Assembly: GCA_035944135.1 (NCBI GenBank) | Contig: DASZBM010000010.1 | Location: 186,001-250,000, forward strand | Direction of reading: 5' to 3' | DNA length: 64,000 bases | Source: Acidobacteriaceae bacterium | GTDB lineage: Bacteria; Acidobacteriota; Terriglobia; Terriglobales; Acidobacteriaceae | Part shown: piece by piece, positions 45,867 through 54,398 of the stretch | Position numbering within the stretch: position 1 is the first letter of the stretch | How the letters are laid out: each line of letters begins with the position of its first letter | Position numbers and translations under genes: made by a program | The notes under the pieces: model-generated | What the model saw: only the letters and a program-made list of their open reading frames with translations | The model's database searches: none | What the model was told of the DNA's origin: nothing

Positions 45867-47090
45867 ATGGAGCCTGTAACGCACGTCTTGACCGGCGCGT
45901 GTCTCGCACGGGCCGGGTTCAACCGGCGTGCGGCTTACGCTACCTTTGCGATGGCCGGTGCCGCCGAGCTTCCGGACATCGACTCGATTTGGGGATTTCG
46001 CGGTCCCGTCGAAGCTCTCCAGCATCATCGTGGGATCACACATACATTTCTTGGCGTGCCGTTTGAGGCAGCTTTCGTTGTGCTCGTCTGCTATGGGATT
46101 CATCGCTGGCGGGCGGCGCGGTACGCCAAACGCCCGAAGCCCGTGGCGCAGGGCGATCATATTCCGATTGAGCGCCCACTTACGGTGGCGCCGGTGCGAT
46201 GGGGAGCGCTGTATGGCTTTTCAGTGATTGCGCTGCTGAGCCATCTGCTGCTGGATTACACGAATAACTATGGGCTGAGGCCGTTTTATCCCTTCAATCC
46301 GCACTGGTATGCCGCTTCAATTGTGTTCATCTTCGATCCGCTGATCTTTGCGCTGCTGTTGATGGGGCTGGTTGTTCCGCCGATCTTCCGGCTCGTCAGC
46401 TCGGAGGTGAGCGCGCGGCGGCAGCCGTTCACGGGAACAGGCTGGCCGATCGCGGCGTTGCTGCTGATCGTGCTGTTGTGGGGAGTGCGGTGGATGCAGC
46501 ATGACCGGGCGACGCAGCTCGCGATGGCGCAAAGCATGGAAGCGCCGACGCCGCAGAGCGCGGATCAGACGACAGATCAGAGTGGGCCGACGGATGCTGC
46601 GAGCCAGCAGAGTGCGCCGAAGATGCCGACGTATCTCGCGGCGCAGCGCGTGCTGGCGAGCCCCGACCCGTTGAGTGTGTTTCGCTGGTATACGGTGACG
46701 GACTTCGGGCCGATGTATCAGCTGGAGCGGGCCGACACGCGGGAGCAGGAGATCGCCGCGACGGAGGGAACGTATGACAAGCCCGATCCCACGGCGGCGT
46801 TGATTGCAGCGGAGGGAAGTAAGCTCGGGCGCGTGTATCTGGACTGGTCGCCGATGCCGATCGTGTCGATGGAAAGCTCGCGGGCGGCGGTGGAGCAGGC
46901 GATGGCAGATGCAGACCAGACTTCGCCGGTGCCCGGGACGGTGGTGACGTTCCGCGATCCTCGGTTCATGGGTGTGTTGCCGTGGCAATCGCGCGGGAGC
47001 TCGAGTGCGCTGACGGGCGTTGTGGTGCTGGACCAGCAGAATCGAGTGGTGTTCGAGAGCCTGAGCGGGCATGCGGAGCCGGCCAGGTAG
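45867..47090 (+). CDS. Membrane-bound metal-dependent hydrolase (YdjM/DUF457-like)
   Basis: 407 aa. The N-terminal half has the YdjM motifs: MEPVTHVLTGACLARAGF, ELPDIDSIWGF (D-x-D), HHRGITHTFLGVPFEA (HRxxTHS-like) and LLSHLLLDYTNNYGLRPFYP. Membrane helices occur near residues 65-80, 113-130, 150-170 and 190-205. The C-terminal 180 residues are soluble and begin with a Gln/Ser/Asp-rich stretch. Relatives are linked to phospholipid or envelope processes; the reaction is not known. It begins 9 bp after the previous gene and is probably cotranscribed with it. Confidence 0.88.
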   Translation: MEPVTHVLTGACLARAGFNRRAAYATFAMAGAAELPDIDSIWGFRGPVEALQHHRGITHTFLGVPFEAAFVVLVCYGIHRWRAARYAKRPKPVAQGDHIPIERPLTVAPVRWGALYGFSVIALLSHLLLDYTNNYGLRPFYPFNPHWYAASIVFIFDPLIFALLLMGLVVPPIFRLVSSEVSARRQPFTGTGWPIAALLLIVLLWGVRWMQHDRATQLAMAQSMEAPTPQSADQTTDQSGPTDAASQQSAPKMPTYLAAQRVLASPDPLSVFRWYTVTDFGPMYQLERADTREQEIAATEGTYDKPDPTAALIAAEGSKLGRVYLDWSPMPIVSMESSRAAVEQAMADADQTSPVPGTVVTFRDPRFMGVLPWQSRGSSSALTGVVVLDQQNRVVFESLSGHAEPAR

Positions 47091-47110
47091 CCGCGCGGCG
47101 AAAGCTGAGG

Positions 47111-47587
47111 CTAGTCGAGGGCGTTGCGGACGAGGCTGCGGACGCGCTCGGCAACAACACCGTAGATGAGATGAGTGACGGCTTCGCTGGATTGTTCGCG
47201 CTCGCTCTGCTCCTCGGCGGGCGCGCTGAGGGCCATGGCGGGGAGCACGCCTTCATGCGTGAGAGCCATCAGCGTCAGCCCGAAGTTGGCGCCTTCCTTG
47301 TTGGTGACCGCGGGGTAGAACTCGGCGAGCGCGCCGTAGAAAGCGCCGGCGGCCGCGCCGAAGCCCCAGTGGATGCTCTCGCTGGCAACGAGCCTCGATG
47401 TGTCGTCGAGCTCATGGCCTGCGATGCGCTCGCTGAGCAGCTCCGGCGGCTCGGGTTCACCATGGATGCGCGGAGGGTAGAACTTTTCCGCGAGTGTCTT
47501 TGCTGCAGTGGCTGCGACTCCTGCGATCAGGCCCGCCACAAGACCCTTCCAAAGGGATGGTGCACCATTGCTTGACGTGCTGCTCAA
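47111..47587 (-). CDS. DUF1440-like (YagU-type) membrane protein
   Basis: 158 aa from a TTG at 47587 that has GGAGG at the right distance; the frame is open further upstream without a signal. GAPSLWKGLVAGLIAGVAAT is a first membrane helix, followed by AKTLAEKFYPPRIHGEPEPP, SIHWGFGAAAGAFYGALAEF and LTHEGVLPAMAL, the typical set for DUF1440 proteins. It may have a role in inner-membrane acid response, by analogy with YagU; this is weak. Confidence 0.7.
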   Translation of the reverse strand: MSSTSSNGAPSLWKGLVAGLIAGVAATAAKTLAEKFYPPRIHGEPEPPELLSERIAGHELDDTSRLVASESIHWGFGAAAGAFYGALAEFYPAVTNKEGANFGLTLMALTHEGVLPAMALSAPAEEQSEREQSSEAVTHLIYGVVAERVRSLVRNALD

Positions 47588-47651
47588 CCGAGCCTCCGGA
47601 TTGCAAGGTTCAATGAAGTAAGGTTTACCGGATTTGCTGCACAAGGGAGAA

Positions 47652-48047
47652 CTATGCAGCGCGTTTGAGGACGAAGGGAGCGGCACTGACTTCGTCCTCA
47701 TCGTCTTCCTCGTCCTCCTCCTCATCGTCGTCGTCGAACTCGTCTTCGTCTTCCTCGTCGTCTTCGTCTTCGTCTTCGTCTTCGAGGTCTACGTCAACGT
47801 CGTCCTCGTCATCATCTTCGTCGTCTTCTTCGAACTCGTCTTCGTCCTCGTCTTCGAGTTCATCGTCGGACTCCTCCTCGTCGTCAGTGTCGCGCATGAC
47901 GGCGAGGTTTTCGCTAGAGGCGTTCGCGGATGGATTGCTGTCGGCGAACTTCGGATCATCTTCGAAGTCGGCGGTGGCATCATCGTGCACCAGGTTGCGA
48001 AGGTCTCGGGCGCTGTCGGTTGCGGGCATAGGATTCTTGTCAGGCAT
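47652..48047 (-). CDS. Extremely acidic low-complexity protein, 131 aa
   Basis: The N-terminal 45 residues are ordinary (MPDKNPMPATDSARDLRNLV); from about residue 53 nearly every residue is Asp or Glu over some 65 positions. It closes with a short basic end (FVLKRAA). No signal peptide. A GGAG lies 11 bases before ATG 48047. Both complementary frames stay open because of the triplet repeat, but only this frame has a ribosome-binding site and an acceptable protein. Such tails bind cations or basic proteins, or mimic DNA; nothing specific can be claimed. It is upstream of the DUF1440 gene on the same strand. Confidence 0.6.
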   Translation of the reverse strand: MPDKNPMPATDSARDLRNLVHDDATADFEDDPKFADSNPSANASSENLAVMRDTDDEEESDDELEDEDEDEFEEDDEDDDEDDVDVDLEDEDEDEDDEEDEDEFDDDDEEEDEEDDEDEVSAAPFVLKRAA

Positions 48048-48116
48048 GGGGAAGGGCTCTCCTTGGGCGGCAGCTTGCCTGCCCGTTGGATGCAGGTTGG
48101 CCGAAAGAGGAAACGC

Positions 48117-49616
48117 TCAATTTTTTTGCTCGGTAAACGGCCGGAGCTGTGCTTCGGAAGGAGGCGGGGTCAGCAGGCTGACGAGGCCGAGGCAGATGAG
48201 CGAAACAATCAACGCGGGAAGAATCGCGTCACGAGCGGCGAGCCACGCGGGAAGGTGCTGGTTGATGAAGGGCTTGTCCCAGAGGACCGTGACAACGGTG
48301 CCGGCAGCGATGCTGGCGACGGCGGCAGAAGCTGTCGCTCTACGCCAAAAGAATGCCGCGAGGATTACCGGAGTCAGCGCGGCGGAGTAGATGGTGTAGG
48401 CGTAAAGCGATTGCTTAAGTACCGAGGTTGTGCCGAGCGACTGGTAGAGCGCCCATGCGCCGAGCGCGACCACGATGACGCGGGAGACGATGAGGATCTC
48501 GGCATTCGAGGCGGACGGGCGCACGTAGCGGACGTAGACGTCGTTGATGAGATTCGTGGACGGCGAGAAGAGATAGTTGTTCGCGGTGGAGACCACCTTG
48601 GCGAAGATGGCGCCGACCAGCAGAGCGCCAAGCAGCATGAGCGGTTTTGATCCCGCGAAGGCGTGTGTCGCGGTGAAGGCGAGGATCTCGCGCGGGCGAT
48701 GGCTGACCTCGCCGCTGCGGTAGAGTGCGGAGCCCACGACTGCCAGGGCCACGATGACGGACTCCAGAATAACGGTGCCGACGACCCAGCCTAAAGTCGC
48801 GCGCGTGGCGTCCTTCTCGGACTTCGCGGAGAAAAACTTCTGGTACATGGCCTGGTTGCCGAGCATGAGAAGGCAGGTGGGGAGGAAGATCTCGAGTGCG
48901 GACTGGACCTGTTGCGTCGAGCCGTCAGGGAGCGTCTGGATGTAGCTGTTGAACGGGTGAATGTCGCCGAAGAACTGGAAGTGAGTGCTGGGAAGGATGG
49001 AGCGGATGTTGCTCCAGCCGCCGGCGAGGTGCACGAGCACGGGAAGCGCGGCGATCATGGTGAAGGTCGCGAGCAGGCCGATGAAGACGTCCATGTAGGC
49101 GACCGAGCCCATGCCGGCGATCATCGTGAAAAGAATAACGAAACCGGCGAGGATGTACTGGCCCTGCACGGCGGAGATGGTCGGGAAGATGAGGTGCAGG
49201 ATGTCTCCGCCGCCGATGAATTGGTAGCTGGTGATCGCGGTGTAGGCGAAGAGCACAGCGATGACGCCAAGCACGCGCGCGGTCTGGTTGTAGCGCGCTT
49301 CGAGGAGGTCCGGGATGGTGAACTGCGCAAATTTGCGGGCGCGCGGGGCGATGAAGTAGATGAGCGCAAGCCCGGCCCACCCGCCGGCCGACTGCCAGAG
49401 TGCGGCGAAGCCGTGCTTGTAGGCGTTTTCTGCTCCGCCGAGCAGCGAACCCGAGCCGATCCAACTGGACAGCAGCGTGAAGACGAGGACGAAGGCCGGA
49501 AGGGAGCGGCCGGCGACGAGGTAGTCAGCCTTGGTCTTTACCTTGCCGAGCCGAGCGACCGACACGCTGAGCAACGCCAGGACGATCAGGCCAAGAACAA
49601 TCGCGTAGAGATTCAT
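48117..49616 (-). CDS. Sodium:solute symporter family protein (SSS)
   Basis: Inner-membrane sodium-coupled transporter of 499 aa with about 13 helices. MNLYAIVLGLIVLALLSVSV, YLVAGRSLPAFVLVFTLLSS, then WIGSGSLLGGAENAY, GLALIYFIAPRARKFAQFTI and PDLLEARYNQTARVLG are the first SSS helices and loops. It shows the 5+5 LeuT-fold pattern and ends in a short tail (PPPSEAQLRPFTEQKN). The substrate could be a carboxylate, sugar or amino acid; not resolved. It is next to the acidic protein gene (69 bp away, same strand). Confidence 0.93.
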   Translation of the reverse strand: MNLYAIVLGLIVLALLSVSVARLGKVKTKADYLVAGRSLPAFVLVFTLLSSWIGSGSLLGGAENAYKHGFAALWQSAGGWAGLALIYFIAPRARKFAQFTIPDLLEARYNQTARVLGVIAVLFAYTAITSYQFIGGGDILHLIFPTISAVQGQYILAGFVILFTMIAGMGSVAYMDVFIGLLATFTMIAALPVLVHLAGGWSNIRSILPSTHFQFFGDIHPFNSYIQTLPDGSTQQVQSALEIFLPTCLLMLGNQAMYQKFFSAKSEKDATRATLGWVVGTVILESVIVALAVVGSALYRSGEVSHRPREILAFTATHAFAGSKPLMLLGALLVGAIFAKVVSTANNYLFSPSTNLINDVYVRYVRPSASNAEILIVSRVIVVALGAWALYQSLGTTSVLKQSLYAYTIYSAALTPVILAAFFWRRATASAAVASIAAGTVVTVLWDKPFINQHLPAWLAARDAILPALIVSLICLGLVSLLTPPPSEAQLRPFTEQKN

Positions 49617-49688
49617 CGTGTATGGGGCATTCTAGTGGACGCACAGCTCGCGCCGGAGCTGATTCTCAGCACCGGACGCAAACTGGTT

Positions 49689-50306
49689 CTAGTGCGCGGC
49701 CTCGATCTTGACCCACTCGTCGGTCGTTTCCCAGCGGACGTGCAGTTCGGTGGAGTTGTGTGTGGTGTGCTCGAAGCTGATGCTCATGTCCTCCTGCGGC
49801 GAGGGCAGCTTACTGGAGTGCATCGGAACGCGGCCTAGGTCCTGGTCTTCGTGGTACTCAGTGCCCCACTGGCCGGTCTGCTTATTGATGATGAGGTGCC
49901 AACCGCTCTCAGCCGGAAGCGTGTAGAGCGTGTACTTGCCGGCGGGGACGTTGAGGTCGCCGATCTTGATGTCGCCATCGGTGACGAAGCTGGTGGCGGG
50001 GTTCGCGCCGGTGCGCCAGACCTTGCCGTACGGCACGAGCTCGCCCATGATCTTGCGGCCACGCATGCGGGGCGAGTTGTAGTGGATGGAGATGGCCTTG
50101 CCATCGAGTGTGACCTCGGCCTGCGCGGCCGGGCTGGGCAGCGGCTTCTCGGCCTGCGCAGATCTCGGGGCGGCATTCGCCTCTGAAATGGAGCCGGGCT
50201 CTCCTTGTGCAGAGACGGGCGTGGTGTGGACGAACATGGCGCTGCCCGCGGCCAGCAGTGCCACGAGCGGGATAGCTGCGAGTGCGTAACGAACGGAGGT
50301 CTTCAT
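49689..50306 (-). CDS. Exported DUF2911 protein
   Basis: 205 aa from ATG 50306. Signal peptide MKTSVRYALAAIPLVALLAA, cut near VSA. The DUF2911 core: SIHYNSPRMRGRKIMGELVP, YGKVWRTGANPATSFVTDGD, VPAGKYTLYTLPAESGWHLI and INKQTGQWGTEYHEDQDLGR, then a final WETTDEWVKIEA. The frame is open upstream only because it runs antisense through the tRNA gene. Function unknown; a common exported protein in Bacteroidota and Acidobacteriota. Confidence 0.92.
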   Translation of the reverse strand: MKTSVRYALAAIPLVALLAAGSAMFVHTTPVSAQGEPGSISEANAAPRSAQAEKPLPSPAAQAEVTLDGKAISIHYNSPRMRGRKIMGELVPYGKVWRTGANPATSFVTDGDIKIGDLNVPAGKYTLYTLPAESGWHLIINKQTGQWGTEYHEDQDLGRVPMHSSKLPSPQEDMSISFEHTTHNSTELHVRWETTDEWVKIEAAH

Positions 50307-50362
50307 GGCCCACCATGCTACCCTAGATGGGTGGGTTGCGGCTTTCGCCGCGTCATTCTCAA

Positions 50363-50439
50363 GCGCCCGTAGCTCAGCTGGATAGAGCAACAGCCTCCGA
50401 AGCTGTAGGTCAGACGTTCGAATCGTCTCGGGCGCACCA
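50363..50439 (+). tRNA. tRNA-Arg (anticodon CCG)
   Basis: Complete cloverleaf. Acceptor GCGCCCG pairs with CGGGCGC; D-arm GCTC/GAGC; anticodon stem ACAGC/GCTGT around the loop CTCCGAA (anticodon CCG, reading CGG); T-arm AGACG/CGTCT with TTCGAAT. The 3' ACCA is encoded. Confidence 0.97.
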
Positions 50440-50641
50440 TTCCTTTCTTTCCCTGACGATCTACGCTCTTGCAAACGCGCACGTGCCACGGATTCCTGTG
50501 GTCGTCATTCTTCCTTTTTCATGGATCACAGTGTTGTGACGTTGATCGCGACGCGTCAGCGTGTTTGATCCCGTGAGGCCTATTGCGTCAACTATTCTGG
50601 AAACGCTCTGAAAATTTGGATTGAGAGTTGCAGAAAAACAG

Positions 50642-52465
50642 ATGATCAGATTGTTTGCCTTGATTGCAGTCTTAGGGGTCTTTACGACTGCGGCGAATGC
50701 GGCGGATTTCATGCAGCAACGGGAAGCCAAGACTCCGTACTATTCGCTGGCTCTTACGCCTGACGGCTCGACGATTGAATCATTGTCGGTTGATTCACTG
50801 GGCAAGGGAGAATTTCGTCCCAACGTGCTATTCCCGCCCGGAACGAGACCTGTGGCAAAGACGTTCCCGCAGGATCCGAGCGCGGGCGCTCCGGATTCAG
50901 GCTGGCGATTCAAGTTCTCGCCGCAATCCTTCGAAATGGTGAGCACCTTTCGCCGGGGCATTCCCGGGCAAGGCATTGTCTTGCACTTCAATCCTGAGGT
51001 GACGCACGCCACGCTGCTGACGACGGTTGAGGAAGGGCAGGCCCGGTTGCCGGCCGTGCTGCACCTTCCTGAGGAAGGCTCGTTGCGCATCGAAGTGGCC
51101 AGCCGCGAGCCGGTGCTGCTCGGCTACGACGGGCACCGCCGCAAGCCAGGCTATGTTGAGGTATTTTTTCCTGGCGCAACCCTGACTAACCCACGGGTCG
51201 CTTACAAGTTCACGGTCGTCGCCATCTACCCGCATCTGCGCGGGATCGAGTCCGATGCGCGCTTCGATGGTTTCCGCCGCAACTGGCTCAACATCTTCCA
51301 GATGCAGGCGGAAGACGGCATGCTGGCAAATAACACGGCCAGCGATCCGTGCTCCTTTGTGTGGCATATGTACACGGAAGTAGCGAAGTACACTCCACCG
51401 CTGGCCAACGGCCTCACCGCCATGGATCTCGTGCGCGTGTCGCTCGACCGTTTGATGCATGGCGCGCTCGCGGCCGGAATGCCTTATTACCGCAGCTTTG
51501 ACGGCAGCGGATTCGGTGTCAACGACCGGGACACGATCAGCGCCGACACGTACCCCTCACTGCTCATCGCGGCTGGCGAATACGTCTCTGCGACTCATGA
51601 CACGCAGTGGCTGCGGAAGAACTACCCGGCTATTCGCGGCTGGGCCGATGCCATGCTCGCCACCGACACCAATGGTGACGGCCTGGTGAAGTACAGCGCG
51701 TCCGGCAACTCGGGTACCTGGATTCCCCGGGCCGATGGCGGAACGGTCCTTCGCCCGTCGAACTGGTGGGACACAATCGGTTTCGGTTACGAAGATGCCT
51801 ACTCCAATGCACTCGCCTACCGCGCGCTGCAGGATATGTCCACAATGGCATCCACGATGAAACAGGACGGGGATGCTGCACGATACAGAAGCAGAGCCGC
51901 GAAGCTGAAGAGCGCGTATCTGCCCGCGTTCTTCGATCCGAAGACAGGCGTGATTGCGGGATGGCGAAGCCAGGATGGCAAGCTTCACGACTACTACTTC
52001 CCATGGGTGAGCGGAGCCGCCGTGGTCTACGGCCTGGTGCCAAAGAAAGAAGGGAATGCGATCTTCGACCACCTTCTGGCCAAGATGCAGGAGGTGGGCT
52101 ATACAAATTTCGAGCATGGGATACCGGGAAACCTGATTCCGATCAGCAAGGACGATTACGTCGGGCGTCCCACCTTTCAGGTTTACGAGGACGGCAGCGC
52201 AACGGCTGCCTTTGCCTACTATTCGATCGCCGCTCTCTACAAGCTGGGACGCATCGAGGATGGCGACCACATCCTGTTCCCGATGCTGAAAACCTATAAG
52301 AGCGGCGGGTTTGAAGGCCGTGGCCCGAACGGCAAGACGTACGACTGGCAGGCATGGGATGGCACTCCCAGCGGCTATGAGGGCTTTCTTGCAGATTGCT
52401 TTATGACCCTGGCAGCCGTTGTGGAACGGCCCAATGCTGTGCCGTCGTTGACATCGCGTCCTTGA
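50642..52465 (+). CDS. Exported six-hairpin glycosidase-like protein
   Basis: 607 aa. Signal peptide MIRLFALIAVLGVFTTAANA. Residues 25-200 form a beta-sandwich-like domain; the rest is a helical domain of the (alpha/alpha)6 type with DTYPSLLIAAGEYVSATHDT, WADAMLATDTNGDGLVKYSA, WWDTIGFGYEDAYSNALAYR, LPAFFDPKTGVIAGWRSQDG and WDGTPSGYEGFLADCF. This pattern is shared by glycoside hydrolases with the six-hairpin fold. Acidic residues in those motifs are candidates for catalysis, but the exact family and substrate are uncertain. It starts 203 bp after the tRNA-Arg gene. Confidence 0.82.
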   Translation: MIRLFALIAVLGVFTTAANAADFMQQREAKTPYYSLALTPDGSTIESLSVDSLGKGEFRPNVLFPPGTRPVAKTFPQDPSAGAPDSGWRFKFSPQSFEMVSTFRRGIPGQGIVLHFNPEVTHATLLTTVEEGQARLPAVLHLPEEGSLRIEVASREPVLLGYDGHRRKPGYVEVFFPGATLTNPRVAYKFTVVAIYPHLRGIESDARFDGFRRNWLNIFQMQAEDGMLANNTASDPCSFVWHMYTEVAKYTPPLANGLTAMDLVRVSLDRLMHGALAAGMPYYRSFDGSGFGVNDRDTISADTYPSLLIAAGEYVSATHDTQWLRKNYPAIRGWADAMLATDTNGDGLVKYSASGNSGTWIPRADGGTVLRPSNWWDTIGFGYEDAYSNALAYRALQDMSTMASTMKQDGDAARYRSRAAKLKSAYLPAFFDPKTGVIAGWRSQDGKLHDYYFPWVSGAAVVYGLVPKKEGNAIFDHLLAKMQEVGYTNFEHGIPGNLIPISKDDYVGRPTFQVYEDGSATAAFAYYSIAALYKLGRIEDGDHILFPMLKTYKSGGFEGRGPNGKTYDWQAWDGTPSGYEGFLADCFMTLAAVVERPNAVPSLTSRP

Positions 52466-52496
52466 GGGTGGGGTCGCCTTTGGGGGGGCCTGTAAC

Positions 52497-53228
52497 TCAA
52501 GTCCAGGCGTCGACCGTGACGAAGCGGCTGCCGCTTGCTGAGCGTTCGGTGATGAGTTGGTCGGTGGCGTGGACGGTCGCGGAGCGGTCGGCGCCCATGC
52601 GCTGGTCGTAACCGTCGTGGAGCAGGATGTTCGCTCCGCTGCGGCGTTGCTCAGTTGTTTTGAGGCCGCGTTGCAGCTTGTGCAGGACGCCCTCCGTGCC
52701 GATGGGTGCCCAATCGTGGCCCATCACATTCCACTGGACAAGGGTGAGGCCGAGCTCGCGCGCGATGCGCATCACGGCCGGGCGGCGGGCTCCGTGTGGC
52801 GGCCGAAGGTAACGGACGGGTGTACCGAGTGCATCTTCGAGCGCCTGGTTGCAGCCGCGCAGCTCTTCACGGATGACGCGCTCCGACTGCCAGGCGAGCC
52901 ACGGGTGGGTCATGGTGTGGTTGCCGACGAGGTGGCCGGCGGCATGGACGGCGCGGGCGATCTCGGGGCGCTGGTGGACGAAGCGGCCGATCATGAAGAA
53001 GGTGGCGCGGACGTGGTGGCGTGCCAGCACGTCAAGGAGCTCGAGCGTGGCGGCATCATTGGGGCCGTCGTCATAGGTGAGGGCGATCTCGGCGGGGTCG
53101 CGGCCGGCGATGACAGTGCGGCCGAACAGCTGCGACTGCGGGTGAAGCGCGGCGTACGCGAGCGTTCCGCCGACCGCGATGGCCGAGGCGGTGGCGGCCG
53201 TGAGGACGATCCCGGTGGCGTGAGGCAT
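52497..53228 (-). CDS. Polysaccharide deacetylase family protein (NodB domain), membrane-anchored or exported
   Basis: 243 aa. The N-terminus has a hydrophobic segment (TGIVLTAATASAIAVGGTLA). NodB motifs: MT1 IALTYDDGPNDA, MT2 LVGNHTMTHPWLAW (H-x-x-x-H-P), MT3 RYLRPPHGARRP, and MT5 with NILLHDGYDQR. All metal ligands (Asp, His, His) are present, so it is probably an active N- or O-deacetylase acting on peptidoglycan or exopolysaccharide. It converges with the six-hairpin glycosidase-like gene. Confidence 0.93.
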   Translation of the reverse strand: MPHATGIVLTAATASAIAVGGTLAYAALHPQSQLFGRTVIAGRDPAEIALTYDDGPNDAATLELLDVLARHHVRATFFMIGRFVHQRPEIARAVHAAGHLVGNHTMTHPWLAWQSERVIREELRGCNQALEDALGTPVRYLRPPHGARRPAVMRIARELGLTLVQWNVMGHDWAPIGTEGVLHKLQRGLKTTEQRRSGANILLHDGYDQRMGADRSATVHATDQLITERSASGSRFVTVDAWT

Positions 53229-53378
53229 TCCTGTTCAGGATAGGTTTGGCGGCGGAGTGGAGCAACCCGCGATGTGTCGTGTTGGGGTTAAGTCCTGCTA
53301 TAGATGCAACATGGCTGGCCTGTTGCCCGTCTCAAGACACAGGCGCGGCGCAGTCCATGCCGAGGAGAGCTGTGCGTG

Positions 53379-54218
53379 ATGCGAAAGATGACATTCCGGC
53401 TCCCCGTGACGTTTGCCGCTGTGCTGTGTGTGGCCGGGATGGCCGTAGCGCAGAAGACGCAAGAGGAGCCTGCGACGGATTCGGCCGCGCAGGCCAGCCC
53501 GCTCAAGCCGCCACCGGCGGCGCCGGTCGTTGATGCGGCGGCGCTGGCGAGTCCGGTTCGCATGGGCAATGGGCATGGTGAGTCGATTCCGCCGCATGCA
53601 GCGATTGACGTGAAGCTGTCACGTGCCATCGACTCGGGCAGGCTGAAGAATGGCGAGACAGTGCAGGCGACGCTATCGCAGCCAGTGACGCTGAGCCCGA
53701 GAGGGACGCTATCGGCGGGAACGCCGGTCGAGCTCACGGTTGTCGAGACGCTGCCGGCGGGACGGCTGTATGCGGCGGGCGAGTTTTCCCTGCAGGCGGA
53801 GCGCGTGGGATCGCTTAGCGTGTACACCGATACGCTGACCTATCGCGGCAAGCCCGGGCATAAGGATCTTCCGGACAGCGCGCCCGCGGTGGGGACGGAT
53901 GCTGGTCTCGCGGCGGGCGCGGAGCTGACGTTCCATGTGCTGCCGCCGCCGGCGCCAGCGAATGGACCTCCGAACGCAAAGAATGGGGGGCCGGGATCGG
54001 TGAATGGGGTTGCCAGTGGAGCGGCGCCGCCGCCGGGGTCGTCCAATCAGCCGAACGCGAACACCGGGAAGACAAAGGGAGCGCGGGCGAAGCAGATCAC
54101 GCCGGCGGCGAATACGCCGGAACCGGCCCAGAATCAGGGCAAGAGCAGTCCTGCGCCGAACCAGCCTGCAGCGCCGAGTGGGACCAGCTCGACGGAGACG
54201 ACGCAGCCTCACCCGTAG
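53379..54218 (+). CDS. Hypothetical exported protein with Pro/Asn-rich tail
   Basis: 279 aa from ATG 53379, with GAGGAG upstream. Signal peptide KMTFRLPVTFAAVLCVAGMA, cut near VAQ. Residues 60-190 form a beta-rich domain: AIDVKLSRAIDSGRLKNGET, VQATLSQPVTLSPRGTLSAG, LPAGRLYAAGEFSLQAERVG. From about residue 195 it is a Pro/Asn/Gly/Ser low-complexity tail. The first half resembles exported proteins that limit or coat surfaces, but I recognise no named family. Function unknown. Confidence 0.7.
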   Translation: MRKMTFRLPVTFAAVLCVAGMAVAQKTQEEPATDSAAQASPLKPPPAAPVVDAAALASPVRMGNGHGESIPPHAAIDVKLSRAIDSGRLKNGETVQATLSQPVTLSPRGTLSAGTPVELTVVETLPAGRLYAAGEFSLQAERVGSLSVYTDTLTYRGKPGHKDLPDSAPAVGTDAGLAAGAELTFHVLPPPAPANGPPNAKNGGPGSVNGVASGAAPPPGSSNQPNANTGKTKGARAKQITPAANTPEPAQNQGKSSPAPNQPAAPSGTSSTETTQPHP

Positions 54219-54242
54219 CAATTTGCCGGGGAGATGGGGATA

Positions 54243-54365
54243 CCCCCTCCCCTCCCCGCTTTTTGCGCAAAATATTCAAGACATTGGACTTAGGGGTGGA
54301 CCAAAGACTGCAAAGAGTGTGTTTCCGTGCAAAATCCTGGAAACAAAGGGGTAATCCTCACAGGG
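54243..54365 (+). repeat. Dispersed GCAAAAT/TTGGACTTAG repeat, copy B
   Basis: CCCCTCCCCTCCCCG, TTTTTGCGCAAAATATTCAA, ATTGGACTTAG, TGGACC, then GCAAAG and GTGCAAAATCCTGGAAACAA units. It aligns with copy A at 41611-41708 over about 60 bp (same C-rich start, same GCAAAAT, same CTTAG and TGGACC positions). It lies between a secreted protein gene and the convergent SpoIIM-like gene. Its AT-rich core differs from the surrounding DNA. Confidence 0.75.
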
Positions 54366-54398
54366 GGATGCCGGCGCGAATCGTAAGTACTTTTTAGT

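Noticed and set aside
47634-48650. Plus-strand frame with long Val/Phe/Leu run, and a parallel Ser run
   Set aside because: Both are translations of the complement of the Asp/Glu repeat. The minus frame has the ribosome-binding site and normal N-terminus.
50307-50489. N-terminal extension of the DUF2911 protein (ETIRTSDLQLRRLLLYPAEL)
   Set aside because: This is the antisense translation of the tRNA-Arg gene, a common annotation artefact. The true start is at 50306.
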